From Datnioides undecimradiatus (taxonomy: Eukaryota; Chordata; Actinopteri; Lobotiformes; Datnioididae), in assembly GCA_008933995.1 (NCBI GenBank), contig WARS01000030.1:5625304-5689303 (forward strand): a stretch of DNA of 64,000 nt, written 5' to 3'. A model generated the notes under the pieces. The model ran no database searches, was not told the origin of the DNA, and saw only the letters and a program-made list of their open reading frames with translations. Position numbers and translations under genes: made by a program. Positions within the stretch are counted from its first letter, which is position 1. Every line of letters begins with the position of its first letter. Shown here one piece after another: positions 28,137 through 39,866 of the stretch.

Positions 28137-30138
28137 ATGGACCTGAGATTCCTCTTAATAGCTTCAGCTCTCCTCCTGGGGGCCACGCTCACCATCTCGC
28201 TGGCGGACCGCACCTCACAGTGCAAAGTCAAGTGGTAATGTACATTTTATTCTTTTTTTCCAAAGCCAGCACCAGTACGGGGAGGGGTCAATTAACTTGT
28301 GTTGAATCAAAATGAGCATGAGTGGGCTTTCGAGTGGAAACTTTGAGTGAATCCTTTAAATATGTCAAACTCTATTTTATTTGATTGTTTAATGCTTTAG
28401 CTGTCAGTGTCTCATGTGACCAGCGAGAAACACTGATAATGCAGGCATGTAGGTTGCGTGAAATCCAGTATAAAGGGGTCAAACGCATGTTACACAAGTT
28501 ACTTATGAATTCCAATAAAAATCTGTGCATCCTGATTTCTCATGCGTTTAATCCTGGACATGGAGAGACCGCAGGGCTCACAAGACTCACATTAGTCACA
28601 CGTTTGCAGAGAACGAGAAAGACTCTTTTTCCTTCCTGATACGTAAAGCTCGTCATTTCTTAATCTGATTATTTTTGTGAACCCTTAAACTGATGTGACA
28701 GTGACAAATCTAACAGTCCGTGCTGTGCTCTGCAGGTTGTTTGGCATCTCGTGTGAAGAGGTCTATGCAAAGCTGGTGAGCCAGATCAAGGCTTGGCAGA
28801 TCAGGCAAAGCTGTCTGTACGCAGGAGAGAGGTGCTCATATGAGGTCAGAAACATCACAGTCAGCTAATCAATAACTAATAATTAATGATTTAGGAGTCA
28901 AAAAGTTTTTTTTAAAAAAGTTATTGTTTGGGAAGAATTTTATATTTTACATACAGTATAAAATATAAATATGTCCATTAGCAATGTTCATTGTCCTCAA
29001 TTCACTTTTAATGATGAACAATTGCTTTTGGCCACTTACCTGCAGTAACGTTTGTAGAAAAATGGAGTAACAAGTAAAATGTGAATATTGAATAGTTTCG
29101 GGGGGACACTTGACTTTCACCACCCTGTTTAGTGCTAACAAATTATTTATAGTGTAGTTGTAAGCAGATATATTGTAATTTATAATATTAATAATGACTT
29201 TAACTTCTCCTGGGTGCTGGTGCATGATTGAATGGAAATATAGTAAAGTTGTAATAATGTGAAATATGTCTTCAGAGGAGAGGTTATAATCTGTGACAGA
29301 TAGTGTGCATTAATTAACACTGACAGCTGTGTTTATTTGTGAAGTGCACTGTATGCCTGTTATACATATATGAGATGCTAGCACAGAGATAATAAATTCT
29401 AATCAGTGACTTTATTTTAGTATTGAATGATTTCTTACAAGTCAAACCAACTTGTGCTGCAGCTCGTGTCGACAGCTCCTTACCTGATCAAAGCCACTCA
29501 CACCTCGCCAAAGACCAAAAAAGTGAACGACCTGCAGTTTCTTCTGGAGCAGTCCGCCGTCTGCAAAATGACCGTGAGTGTGCGCCTCGGGCACCTTGTG
29601 CTATAGCTTTAACCGCTTCTTCAGTTACACCTTTAAGAGCACCAGGCTTGGATTAAAGTCATATCAAATCCAATCAAATCAGATCAAACAATCAGACTGA
29701 TAATGTGTGTTTGATGTTGTGACAAGATGAAGAGATATATTGGGTTTTTTAAAGATGCTACATGAGGGTGAATCAGATTCCGTCCCTGACCTTTATCCTT
29801 GACACACTGTTTCTCTCCCGGTGCCTCATGAGAAAAGCCTTTTCTGTGTCTGGCGTGCAGGGCGAAGCTGTTTCTGAGTTCTCCAAAGATCCCGCGGATA
29901 ACAGCACAAACTACTGCAGCCTCCAGAACCTGATGGACGGTAAATATTGAATGTGTTCACATCAGATAACAATGAGCGAATGAATGCCGATGTTCTTGTT
30001 TTGTCCTGTAGGTTGTTGACTCTTTATCTTTGTCATTGTTTTTCAGGTAGTGACCTGATCGACGCTGAGGGATATAAACAGTTCAGCAACAAGTGGATCT
30101 GTCCTGGGTTTGACACAGCGAACTGCACCTTATCTTAA
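28137..30138 (+). CDS. Secreted eight-cysteine protein, unrecognised
   Basis: Five exons (28137-28234, 28736-28844, 29463-29573, 29861-29939, 30047-30138) join in frame to 162 aa. Residues 1-23 form a hydrophobic signal peptide ending ISLA. The mature part has eight cysteines (29, 39, 59, 66, 103, 125, 151, 159), which could pair into four disulphides, and N-glycosylation sites at Asn120 (NST) and Asn158 (NCT). The segments CKVKWLFGISCEEVYAKLV and YCSLQNLMDG look like a conserved fold, but I cannot name the family. No transmembrane or GPI-type tail is seen. The exons are clean and each keeps cysteines, so this is probably a real secreted protein rather than chance frames. Neighbours give no functional hint. 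Confidence 0.75.
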
Positions 30139-30342
30139 GTGGCGCAAACTGGTTCCTAACAGTGTCTCTCTCTTCTATGGTTTTATTCCTACAGGCATCA
30201 TCAGATTAGTATTAAGAGTTAATAGAAGTTAAGCTTTTGTTTATTTTACATAAATGCAATAACATGAAATTGCAAGACGTTTGACCCGCCGATGCGCATT
30301 GAAATAGTGTGTGAATGACGTGTTTTTACAATACATGAACTG

Positions 30343-30348
30343 AATAAA
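30343..30348 (+). terminator. Polyadenylation signal of the eight-cysteine gene
   Basis: AATAAA about 205 bases after the stop codon, followed by an A-rich and T-rich stretch. Confidence 0.6.
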
Positions 30349-30369
30349 AACAGAAAATGCAGCTTTTTT

Positions 30370-31461
30370 TTGGCGAACATTAATCAGTCAACAATGTGAA
30401 GCAGCTCGTGATGACCGAAGAAGTGAGAAACAAACAACAACAAAGAGGTGAAGTTCACTGCTCCGTGCTGCGCCTCGGGAACATGAGATGTGAGCCTAAA
30501 AGTAAGAGGCTCGATCACAACATTTTAAGCCTGTTCGGCTGCTTTTATTTATTAAAACGCTGTGAAGAAAAGGGCAGTTTTTGTGATGTGAATGGGGGCT
30601 TGATTAAATGATACTTTGAACACAGGCACAGAGGGATTAAAGAGAATTAAGTTAGAACTGAGGCACACGGACGAACACCTGCGGTTTACTCACAACATGA
30701 TGAAGAAACAACGTGTTTAAACTCAGATGTCTGAAACTATCTTTTACACAAGAGAACAGTTTAAGATGCACACTGCAACCTATAAACTGGGCGTGATTAA
30801 TTCAGTGTGATGTCCGGTGGAGATGCTTTAAAAGGAAAAAGCAGGAGAGGAAATCAGCGAGACGCAAGCAGCTAAATTGATTCTGGAAGTGTTTCAAGCG
30901 CAATAATCACTGATTTTGGCGCTGAAACATATGAAAAGCCATCAGGAAAATTAAAAATATCTTTGATTTTAAACTGACTCAGCAGAGGCTGAGGGGAAAG
31001 TTTTCCCTTTATTTTAACTTTAACTTGTGGACAACCTCTTTTAACTTTCCTATTGCTCGTCTGTGTGGCTCCCCCTGGTGGAGAAGCTGTCACAGGCGCT
31101 GGAGAAAGATTGTGGGTCACAGCTCAGTTGCAGGACGTGTTTTTCCTCTAAATACCTGCTTGAGACTAACAGGCTTGTGCAGACGTAGCATGACTAAGTG
31201 CCTTCAGAGGAACATAAGAGCCCTTAGATCAGTCACATAACGCAATGTCATGTCTGTGGGGCTGTGAAAAACTCCAAATGAATTCTTGACAAGAAGTGGT
31301 GCAACCGCATAACTTGATTATGACCACACATAATATGCAAAGCCATGAAAATCAGGCATTTAATATGAAGGGAATATACCTGAAACAAGGCATTTTAACT
31401 AAAGTGCTTCACAGTGAAGCAATCAAGCATATTGTTAGAATATTGTTTTAATATTTGCATT
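30370..31461. other. Intergenic DNA between convergent genes
   Basis: Sequence between the 3' ends of the eight-cysteine gene (plus) and the slc7a6-like gene (minus). A CTCF-like motif lies at 31068-31081. No coding exon is supported; the longer open frames around 30396 and 31025 have no family resemblance. Confidence 0.5.
31068..31081 (-). promoter_or_regulatory. CTCF-like motif
   Basis: The minus strand reads CCACCAGGGGGAGC, matching the CTCF core CCASYAGRKGGCRS at 13 of 14 positions. It sits between the convergent eight-cysteine and slc7a6-like genes. Occupancy is inferred only. Confidence 0.4.
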
Positions 31462-31467
31462 TTTATT
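31462..31467 (-). terminator. Candidate polyadenylation signal of the slc7a6-like gene
   Basis: AATAAA on the minus strand about 450 bases downstream of the stop codon at 31917. Another hexamer lies further on near 31010, so the 3' end is uncertain. Confidence 0.45.
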
Positions 31468-31916
31468 CATATATGACGATGTAATGTGACTGTAAAAATA
31501 CATCTTCATAAATAACATCCCTCTGCAAACTAAGAATGAGCACATGTTTAATTTCAGCCACATAATTTTTAATTTTTTTTTTTTAACAATATCAAACAGA
31601 AAGTAATGAGCTTACATCCTCACAAGCCTACAAAATGAAGCGTGAGCTAAGAGTTTCATTTAAATCCTCGTAGAAGACAATTCCTTCATCTCTGTAGAAG
31701 AGTATATTGCATTTTCAGAGTAAAGCAAGTTTGAGATGCCAGGCCTTTTGTAACTTGACCTGGCAGAAGTAACCCTCACAAATGTTGTGAGACCACGTCT
31801 TGCCACTCGGTCCATTAAAGGCCTTGTTTTTCTGTGGAGCACAAACATCAACACGCAGACCAGACTGAGGCCTCCAGCGGGAAGCAAGGCACTGAACGAT
31901 GGGGTTCGTCTGCGGC

Positions 31917-34900
31917 TCACTGCGTTTTACCGCCGGCCTCTGTCTCAGTGTCAAATTCAGTCAGGCAGCAGTAGAGAAGCTTCTGCGTGAATCTGGTGGC
32001 AAAGGCTGAAGGAGGAAAAGGGGACGATGTGGGAGGGGTGAGAAGAGACAGAGCGAGTGGAGAGGTCAGTTACATCTGACTCGTCATCCAAAATCATTAA
32101 TCTTATATTTAGAAGTCACTTCCTCTTCACATGTTTGAACATGGCTCAACAAACACAGGGCAGCAGTTAACTAATAACCAAATGTGCTCTCCGCAGGAAT
32201 TTGAGCCTAAGACTTACCGTTAAACTTGCGTATGAATTTAGGTCTCCTCTCCTCTGGGAGGTAAATGGCTACATAATAAACTGGCACTCCAGACAGTGCA
32301 ATGCCAATCCCTATGAGGGAATTGATGGTGTCTCCGTACAGAGGGACAATGACTAAGAACAGGCTGCACAGACAGTAGATCAAGGGGAAGAACAGGGTCA
32401 ACTGTGGAGAGAAAAATAGTCAGTTTGTAAAACTGGGTCAAGCCAGTAACTATGCAAACTGCATCATTGGTGCATTGGGTTAGGTTCAGAATCAGGAAAA
32501 GGGACAACACAAGAGACTCACTACTAAACTTACAGTGCATGCAAACACCCGACGTCCCATTTCTCAGGTCATTTGACACAAAAAGAATCAGCCAGAGAGG
32601 ATACGGACAAAGCCTCCTGAACTCTGACCTCTGTATATCAATACACCGCCCTGCATACATCCATAACTGCAACGGCGTCCAGTGTTTGATTAATTTGTCT
32701 TGTAACTGTCACATGTGCGCTTTTACATTTATTAAGTAAATGTTGTACAATCCTCTAAAGTCTACTTTTTAAAAAATATTTTGTATTTTAATTTTTCACT
32801 GCATGTGACAAATACAATACAACTTGATATATAATAGACAGGAACTGTAGAGTTATCAGCTATGTTTGTCCTGCTGCTTAGAGATAAACAAACAGACTGG
32901 AGACTTATGATAACCAATACATTTGTCCAACTTCCTGTTGTTCTTGTTTTCCCACAAGCGGCCTGGCTCTCTCTCTCTCTCTGCTTGCTGTTGTTGTCTT
33001 GTCCAGATGTTTGGACCCTCACTCATGGTCGACCAGGAGATTCAGCCTCTCCTCTTCTCCCTGTCTTTATCCCTCTCCCTAGTCTGCTTGCTATCACTTC
33101 TCTCTCTCTCTGTATCTCTCTCTGTTTGCATAATTTGTATGCACTGTACAAATTGAAACTTGTGATATTTGGCTACAGAAATAAATCTGACTTGACTAAT
33201 ACTGTGTGCACATTCAGTAGGAATCTGAAGAGCTGCACCTTCAAAGGCCTGTGTCTTTGTGGCTGAGTAATGCGCAGGTAGATGAGGCCGGCCACAGACA
33301 GACCCACGTAGAGCCAGTAACTGAAGCTGAAGTAGCTGATGAGCTGGAACACGTCCTCCACGCACAGGAAGATCAGACCCATTAACCCCTGCAGCCACAC
33401 GAAAACAAAAAGTTACTGATTATTCAATCTGTATTTCTACATCTATGCATTCCTGTGCTTTGTTTCATTGTTGAAGTATTTGCATATTTGTGTGAGGATC
33501 TGTTGTTCATTTGTATGTCTGAGTGATATTCTCACATTGAACAGCAGTGCAGGGATGGGTGTGTAGCGCTCCAGGTGAATCAGACTCAGGCTGTCAGGGA
33601 GGTGGCCCTCTCTGGCCCCGACGAAAAACAACCTGCATGATCGACAAAGATGGAGAGTTCTTGCCGTATCACTCATTATAAGGTGAGTCTAGAATCGACA
33701 TCTGTCTGGTGGTTCCTGATTACCGTGAGGCTGAAATGATAGAGGCGTTAAGTCCTCCGTAGCAGGACATGGCCACTGAAACAGGGATGATCCACTTGAA
33801 CGGCCCCAGGACTGCGTTCCCAAATGTCTGCGGCGGTCAGATTGACACAAGTGAGCAGGTAAAGAAGTCTAATCAGATATGATTTCAGTGCCTTGTGTCA
33901 TTATATTGTTCACATTTAACAGTCGTCCTTCGAGCAATATCCACTTTAGTTTCTGAAGTCAGAGTGCAAAACGGGTCGGGTCAACTATTTCTTAGCAGAG
34001 TAGGGCTAATTTTAGCAGCAGTATGAATTATCTCTCTCAGCTGACCGTTCCTGTCTCACCACAGCGACGGCGTCACTGGCCAGCAGAGACGGCATGTCCA
34101 GAACCACATAATATGCCACGTTGGTCAGCAGGTAGATGATGGTCACTAAGGGCATGGAAATGGCAATGGCCAAAGGCAGATTTCTACAACAACAACAAAA
34201 GAATGACCACTTAACAAACAAACATTACAGAGGCTTTATGTGGTAAATACTGCAAGATTATTACAACTGTAATTGTTTTAATTCAAATCAAACACAAAAA
34301 GATGAAAATGAATAAGAATCGACTGTGTAGCGACATGTCTGACATAGGTCCTGCAGTAACTGATCTTTTGGTCAACGGTGGACAGCAGGTACAAGCTGTA
34401 AATGGAAAACTACAAAACTGGCATACCACAAGTTATCAATAATAATAAAGTTTGCTTAGGAAGTAAGGTTCCAGTATAATCTAATACTTTGATCAGTAAC
34501 AGATGCTTATTTTCAGCTCATATCAGTTATCAGTTTTCAGACACCACCCTCTCCTGATCTTTGACAGCATTTTGTTGTTTTTATTTTTATAATGAAATAA
34601 TTAACTTGTGATTGCATAATAATGACATTAAAAAATAATTGCAAGCATGACTGTCTAAGCCTTCATAGAAAACAGCTGCCTGCTAGTGTTTGGAAATGAG
34701 GTTGATGAGAGTGCTAGGACTGAACCAAGCATTCAAGCAGCTGAACCAAAACAAGTTGCTGAAAGATGCTAAAATCCTGAAGATAATGAGAATTCTCTCT
34801 GTGTCCATCACTACCACATGTAACATGTGTGTCATACCTCTCTGGATTCTGAATCTCCTCTGTGACAAAGTTGAGTGTATCCCAGCCGGAGTAGGAGAAC

Positions 34901-36588
34901 AGAGCCGAATACAGGGCCAAGGCTATCGCTCCAGGATCTGTGGAGGAGCTCTCAAATGGGCTTTCAAAGCTGTTTGTTTCTCCTACACAGAGAAAAGTCA
35001 ACGTATCAAGCACATGGCCTTTTTACTTATTCATCTGATGCATCAATGATTTGGTGTATTATTACCAGAAGATATTTTCAGGATTCCCACACTGATGATG
35101 AGGAAGAGCGCCATGAGTTTGGCATAAGTGAATATGTCCTGGACCAGAGTCCCCCACTTCACATAGGCGCAGTTAATGAAGATGAGCATACCTGGACAAA
35201 CCAGAGGAATCAGGTGATGAATGAACCTTCCTCTGTCTGATTCAGGTGCTACTTTATGTCAGGTGCTAATTTATGTCATCAATCAGGTGCAGCGAGATCA
35301 TCAACCATCTCCTTTGTGTCGCATTCAGGTTGAGGGCACAGACAGAGGCACTCATTTCTTAGTGAGGCGACTCATGACTCATGGCATTTCTGATCTCTGA
35401 CCCAAATACCACTTCTGTGATCAACGTTCTTTACGGCACAAAGCCAGCCTGTAAACCACGATGGTATTTTAACAGGACTGGACTGGTGATCTAACAATAG
35501 CTGATGCCAGTTACACACATGCAGACAAGGTTACTGAGTTTGATAGTGGGGTGAATGTGCTAGGGCTTTAAAACTCCTTGACCGCTTGTTAGTGCCCATG
35601 TCATCTTGAACGGGTAAGACTCTTGGGTAACAAACTATACCTGCACAACATCTTTCTTATCTGAATCATGGGATGTTGTATGCCGTACAGATAATAAAGC
35701 CTAAATTGGCAAACTGTTGATTTGTGATCAAGAAGAGCATTGTCACATAAAGACTGAGGATAAAGTTTTGGTTTAGTCATTTTTCCTGCAGCACAATAAT
35801 GAAAAATGGTTCCTTTGGGTGATTGTAGGATGTTGAACTGACACAAGAAACACGTGGGAGGCTGAAGTGGGCACCACAGTGAAAATTTCAAACACTAAAT
35901 GGCAATAAAGTCAGATTTATACTGCCTGTACTTTTCTGCAAACACCTAGTTGCACAGACATTAAGTTTCATATCATATCTAATAACAAGAACAAAACATT
36001 GACTTTGAAGAGAGATTAAGAGAGATTTTTCTTTTTCTTGGTGATGAACAATATGCTGAAGGTCTTACAGAGGCAGGCTGCAGCAATGAGCCGGACAGAA
36101 TCGTACGGTGTCTGGCAGGTGGGGTAGAAAGCCTCCATCAGGTAATTGGCGAAGGTCAGTGAAATCACAGCCTGGTTGGCCGGCTCGATCAGCAGGATGG
36201 ACGTCCACAGACGGATAAAAGCCAGGAAGCCCCCAAACGACTCCAAGATGTAGGCGTAGCTGGCGCCAGACTTGGTGATGGTGGTGCCGAGCTCTGCGTA
36301 GCACAAAGCCCCAAACACAGAGAAGATGCCTCCAACAGCCCAAATGACCAACGACAGCCCATAAGAGCCACTGTGCATCAGGACACCCTTCGGTGAGACG
36401 AAGATCCCAGAGCCAATCATGTTGCCCACGATGAGGCAGATTCCGTTCATGAGGGAGATTTCTCTCTTCATCTGCATTTTCTCCGCTTTCCCATCATTTG
36501 GGGCTTTTAAGTCCTCATCAGACGGAGCCCGTGAACTTGGGCATATTGTCTGTGACACGATGCCTATCTTCTGCCTCAGATCCCCCAT
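31917..36588 (-). CDS. slc7a6: y+LAT-type amino-acid transporter light chain (SLC7A6/7-like)
   Basis: Light chain of a heteromeric amino-acid transporter (system y+L). It exchanges cationic amino acids for neutral ones plus sodium at the plasma membrane when paired with SLC3A2/4F2hc. Exons in transcript order: 36588-36069, 35191-35066, 34982-34838, 34183-34060, 33827-33724, 33632-33536, 33388-33239, 32401-32218, 32005-31917; 512 aa, the family length. A non-coding first exon probably ends at 36852. Seen: the TM1 signature [34 protein letters not shown], Cys158 in FYPTCQTPY (the extracellular cysteine that bonds to the heavy chain) and the [14 protein letters not shown] loop. [29 protein letters not shown] and the [18 protein letters not shown] end are closer to SLC7A6 than SLC7A7; that choice is by recollection. 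A TC-rich microsatellite lies in the last-but-one intron region. Confidence 0.82.
33040..33126 (+). repeat. Degenerate (TC)n tract in a slc7a6 intron
   Basis: Pyrimidine-rich, interrupted TCTC repeats inside the intron between exons 33388-33239 and 32401-32218. They create spurious open frames on both strands. Confidence 0.8.
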
Positions 36589-36852
36589 GAGTCCAGTGCT
36601 GATGTGGAGACAGGCAAAAATGAGTGGGGATTATTCCGGCAGTTACCACAGGTGTTTTTTCCTTTTGCTATAAATGTCTGATTACACAGGACTGAAACTT
36701 ACAAAACTGACAGCTACCAGTCTCCAGCATACAAGAAGAAAAGCTAACGCACGTGCTCAAATCTCCCAAAAACATTTCCCCCATAGATCACTCTTTATGC
36801 ATCCAGACAACAACACAACATATGTGTAAACAGGACGACAAGTGAACTTACT

Positions 36853-38051
36853 TTGTTCGCTAACTTATAGATGATCAGCAGGTGTATTTGCTCCTGTGAA
36901 CATGTAGAAACTCGCTCAGGTCAGCGCTGCTCCTCTGAACGAGACAGTGAGACATTGGTGTGATCACATCTGAGCGGTAGCAACAGGGCGGTCGATGTTG
37001 CAATTCCTGCAGCCCAGCACAACCAACAACGAGTGTTTTTCCAGCACCAGGCGAGCGGCACTCTCGTGTTCCCCTCCTGTGCTATTTTCAGAGACAAGCA
37101 GACCTCATCCCTGCCCCCACAGAGCCATCAACAGCAAAGACAGGGAAGCCAAGCTGCTTCTGGGTCAACTTAGAGGAAACAGTCAGTAGTAGTCGTATGA
37201 TATAGAACAGATTGTCTTGTGTACTGTCATTGATGAATATCGATGTACTGTGGTTGGCCCTGCAGCTGCTTCTCTATCTGACACTCAAGACAGGTTGCTG
37301 TACACTGGAGTGAGTTATGAGACAATGGGCCTCCTCCACCCCCCCTGCATGGGAACAAGACACCCAGACTCAAAGAAGCAAACCACTCTTAGTGGCTTCA
37401 CGTCAGTTTGGATCTTTATGGAGATCCATTTATGGAATATTACCGTCAAATTAATGTTAAATAAAAACAAATCAAAAAGTAAGAACACAGAGGCAGAAGT
37501 AAAAACAGAAAACCCATTTTAATGAAGTTTGATACAATATATGAAAAAGCCTAGTTTCTGTTGAAACCACAAGTACACGTCAACTGAACTTTATGTAACA
37601 AGGTATATTATCGTTTGACACCAATACTGACATGGACACTAAATGATGCCAGTACTTTGCAGAAGGCAGTTTTACGACTATCAAATCATCACTTAACAAA
37701 AACTATGTATGAGTTGTTCAGATCACAAATGAAAACATATATATAGATATATATATAAAAAAAGATGAAACTATCATCTACAGTAAAAAATATGTTACAA
37801 CATATTTAGGATATCAAATTTGGAGTGTTTTTAGTCAGCTTTGCTTGATATGTGTGTAAAAGGCTTTTGCATGTTACTGTAGTTGAGACCAAGAGCAGAA
37901 TATGAGGCACAGTTATCATAGACAAGGCAATACAAATCCAACATTAGGGAAGCATATCGACCTTGTGTGGCCTTCCTAAAATGACATTATATCATTGTGT
38001 ACGATTTCCTCCCAATTAGGCTGACCTGCGTTGGCTCATTGCTCACTGAAA
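36853..38051. other. slc7a6 upstream region and ripk2 far 3' flank
   Basis: The likely slc7a6 promoter and non-coding first exon occupy about 36853-36950. Beyond that lies AT-rich sequence with a TA-rich run near 37739-37760 and no supported exon. AATAAA on the minus strand at 38052-38057 is one possible ripk2 polyadenylation signal, which would imply a long (about 1.8 kb) 3' UTR. Confidence 0.45.
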
Positions 38052-39036
38052 TTTATTAAACTGCAAGTTACTGCGGGCATCGTGGGGTCCATGTGCAGCC
38101 CCATAATGAAAAAGGATGAAGTGCATTTACTTAGAGAAATGGGAACAGATATTATTCTGTGGTGACTTTAAAGATGGTACAGGCAGTAAACGCCACAGCT
38201 ACATTACTAATTTAAGCACCTGTTTGAGGAAGTGGAGGCAGTGACGAAGACAGTAAGGCCCTTAATGAAACACATACACCTACATTCATGCAACACATGT
38301 AACACACACACCAGAGATGAAAGGTTTGGTAGATTAATGCACATGTTGACTGAAAGCATTCCGACTGATTTCCTCATTTTTTATAACAGTAAATTTAATA
38401 TTTTTAAACTATCTGAAAATGTCACCATGAGCTCTGACACACCATAACCACACAATTACAAGATGATCAAAAACTGCTATCTGCAGTCCTGTTACAAACA
38501 CACACATGTGACTAAGATGACTATACGGACAAATGAAAACAGAAATGTCGTATTCTGGCACAAAACACATATATGTGTTACGTACTTATGTGAATGAAGT
38601 AAGAACAAACCTCACGCCTGACAAAAAGGTATTACTCCTATTTATATAGATAAGATGGTGCTACTGTTTGATGTGTACGTGTAATTTCTTGAGAAAAAAG
38701 AGAAATCTGTTTCAGAAACGGGCTTTACTGTCATTACTAGCAGGTAAGGAAGCACTGCTACGGTAGAAAAAGTTGTAAGAGTCGAGGGTGATAAAGCGAC
38801 TGCCGAGAAGGAGGTCAACTAAACATTTGCTACAAGCAAAGCAGGTTTGCATTATTAGCATTATTAAGAGAGGTGACGAGAGAAGACCAGAAGAAATCCG
38901 GGAGCAGATCACTTTGGTCCACTTTTAATTCAGACACAGACGTGCAGACATACACCCCCCCCATTCTGCGTGTTATATTACGATCTGAGCTTCCTCTTTA
39001 CTCGGGTGCCCCAGTGACTCTCTTTAGCTCAGTGGT

Positions 39037-39063
39037 AAAAAAAAAAAAAAAAAAAAAAAAAAA
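39037..39063 (+). repeat. A27 homopolymer flanked by tRNA-promoter-like sequence
   Basis: A 27-base A run directly follows TTTAGCTCAGTGGT, which matches a tRNA A box, and precedes a G-rich stretch and GGGATTGAAAT, which resembles a degenerate B box. It may be a decayed tRNA-derived SINE or a retroposed tail. It lies in the presumed 3' UTR or flank of ripk2. Confidence 0.5.
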
Positions 39064-39866
39064 GGGTGGGGGGCCCAGGCAGGGATTGAAATTTTCCGTA
39101 CAGTCGCATGACCACCAGACCCAAATCACTGCTCATTCCAACACTTTAGTTAAGTGACGTGAAGCTGCTCAAGACCACATAATTAAGATTTTAGCTCTGA
39201 AGTCGTCCTTCCACAACACGGACAGGGCATTTTCTCACCGGCTGCAGCTCAAGTGCTTCGATGCAAATACTCACACAAACACTCTTTGTTATTGCAACAT
39301 ATTCACTTCACTTAAGATTGAGATTGCTGTAAAATGAATAAACCTTATTTTCATTTTCGTCTGTTCTCCAGGAAGGTTAACTGTCCAACTCAGGTCAACT
39401 GAGTCAGTTAAGGATGTTTGCATTCTACAAATAAGGCCACACACAAACGCACGCACACACACACAAATGCATGCACACAGGCACACGCACGCACACAGCT
39501 ATACAGTCTTAACATAATGGTAACGGAGCTTTGCAGACAAAAGCATAATGTACCAAAAGGAGAGAAACCCTGTAAATGCATCCACTCTGAATGAAGGACT
39601 ATAAATAACTCACCTCATTAAATCCATAACATTGTTAAATAAAATCACTGATTCAGTCAAAATCTTTTGATTCTGATTATACAGAATAAAACCTTTCGTC
39701 TCTGGTTGATGAGGGGATCCAAAAGTTTGGTACCTGTGACTCTTTTGCTCAAGCAGACGTTTCTCAGTCTTGTGGAGGGAAAGATTGACAGGAACCATGT
39801 TGATATTCATGACAACTTGTAGTGTAAAGTTGGGGCAGTCTATAATCTGGATTCGTTCCACTGCCA

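Noticed and set aside
32862-33266. Open frames of 77-134 codons on both strands in the TC-rich slc7a6 intron
   Set aside because: They come from the simple repeat and lie within a well-defined intron on the other strand.
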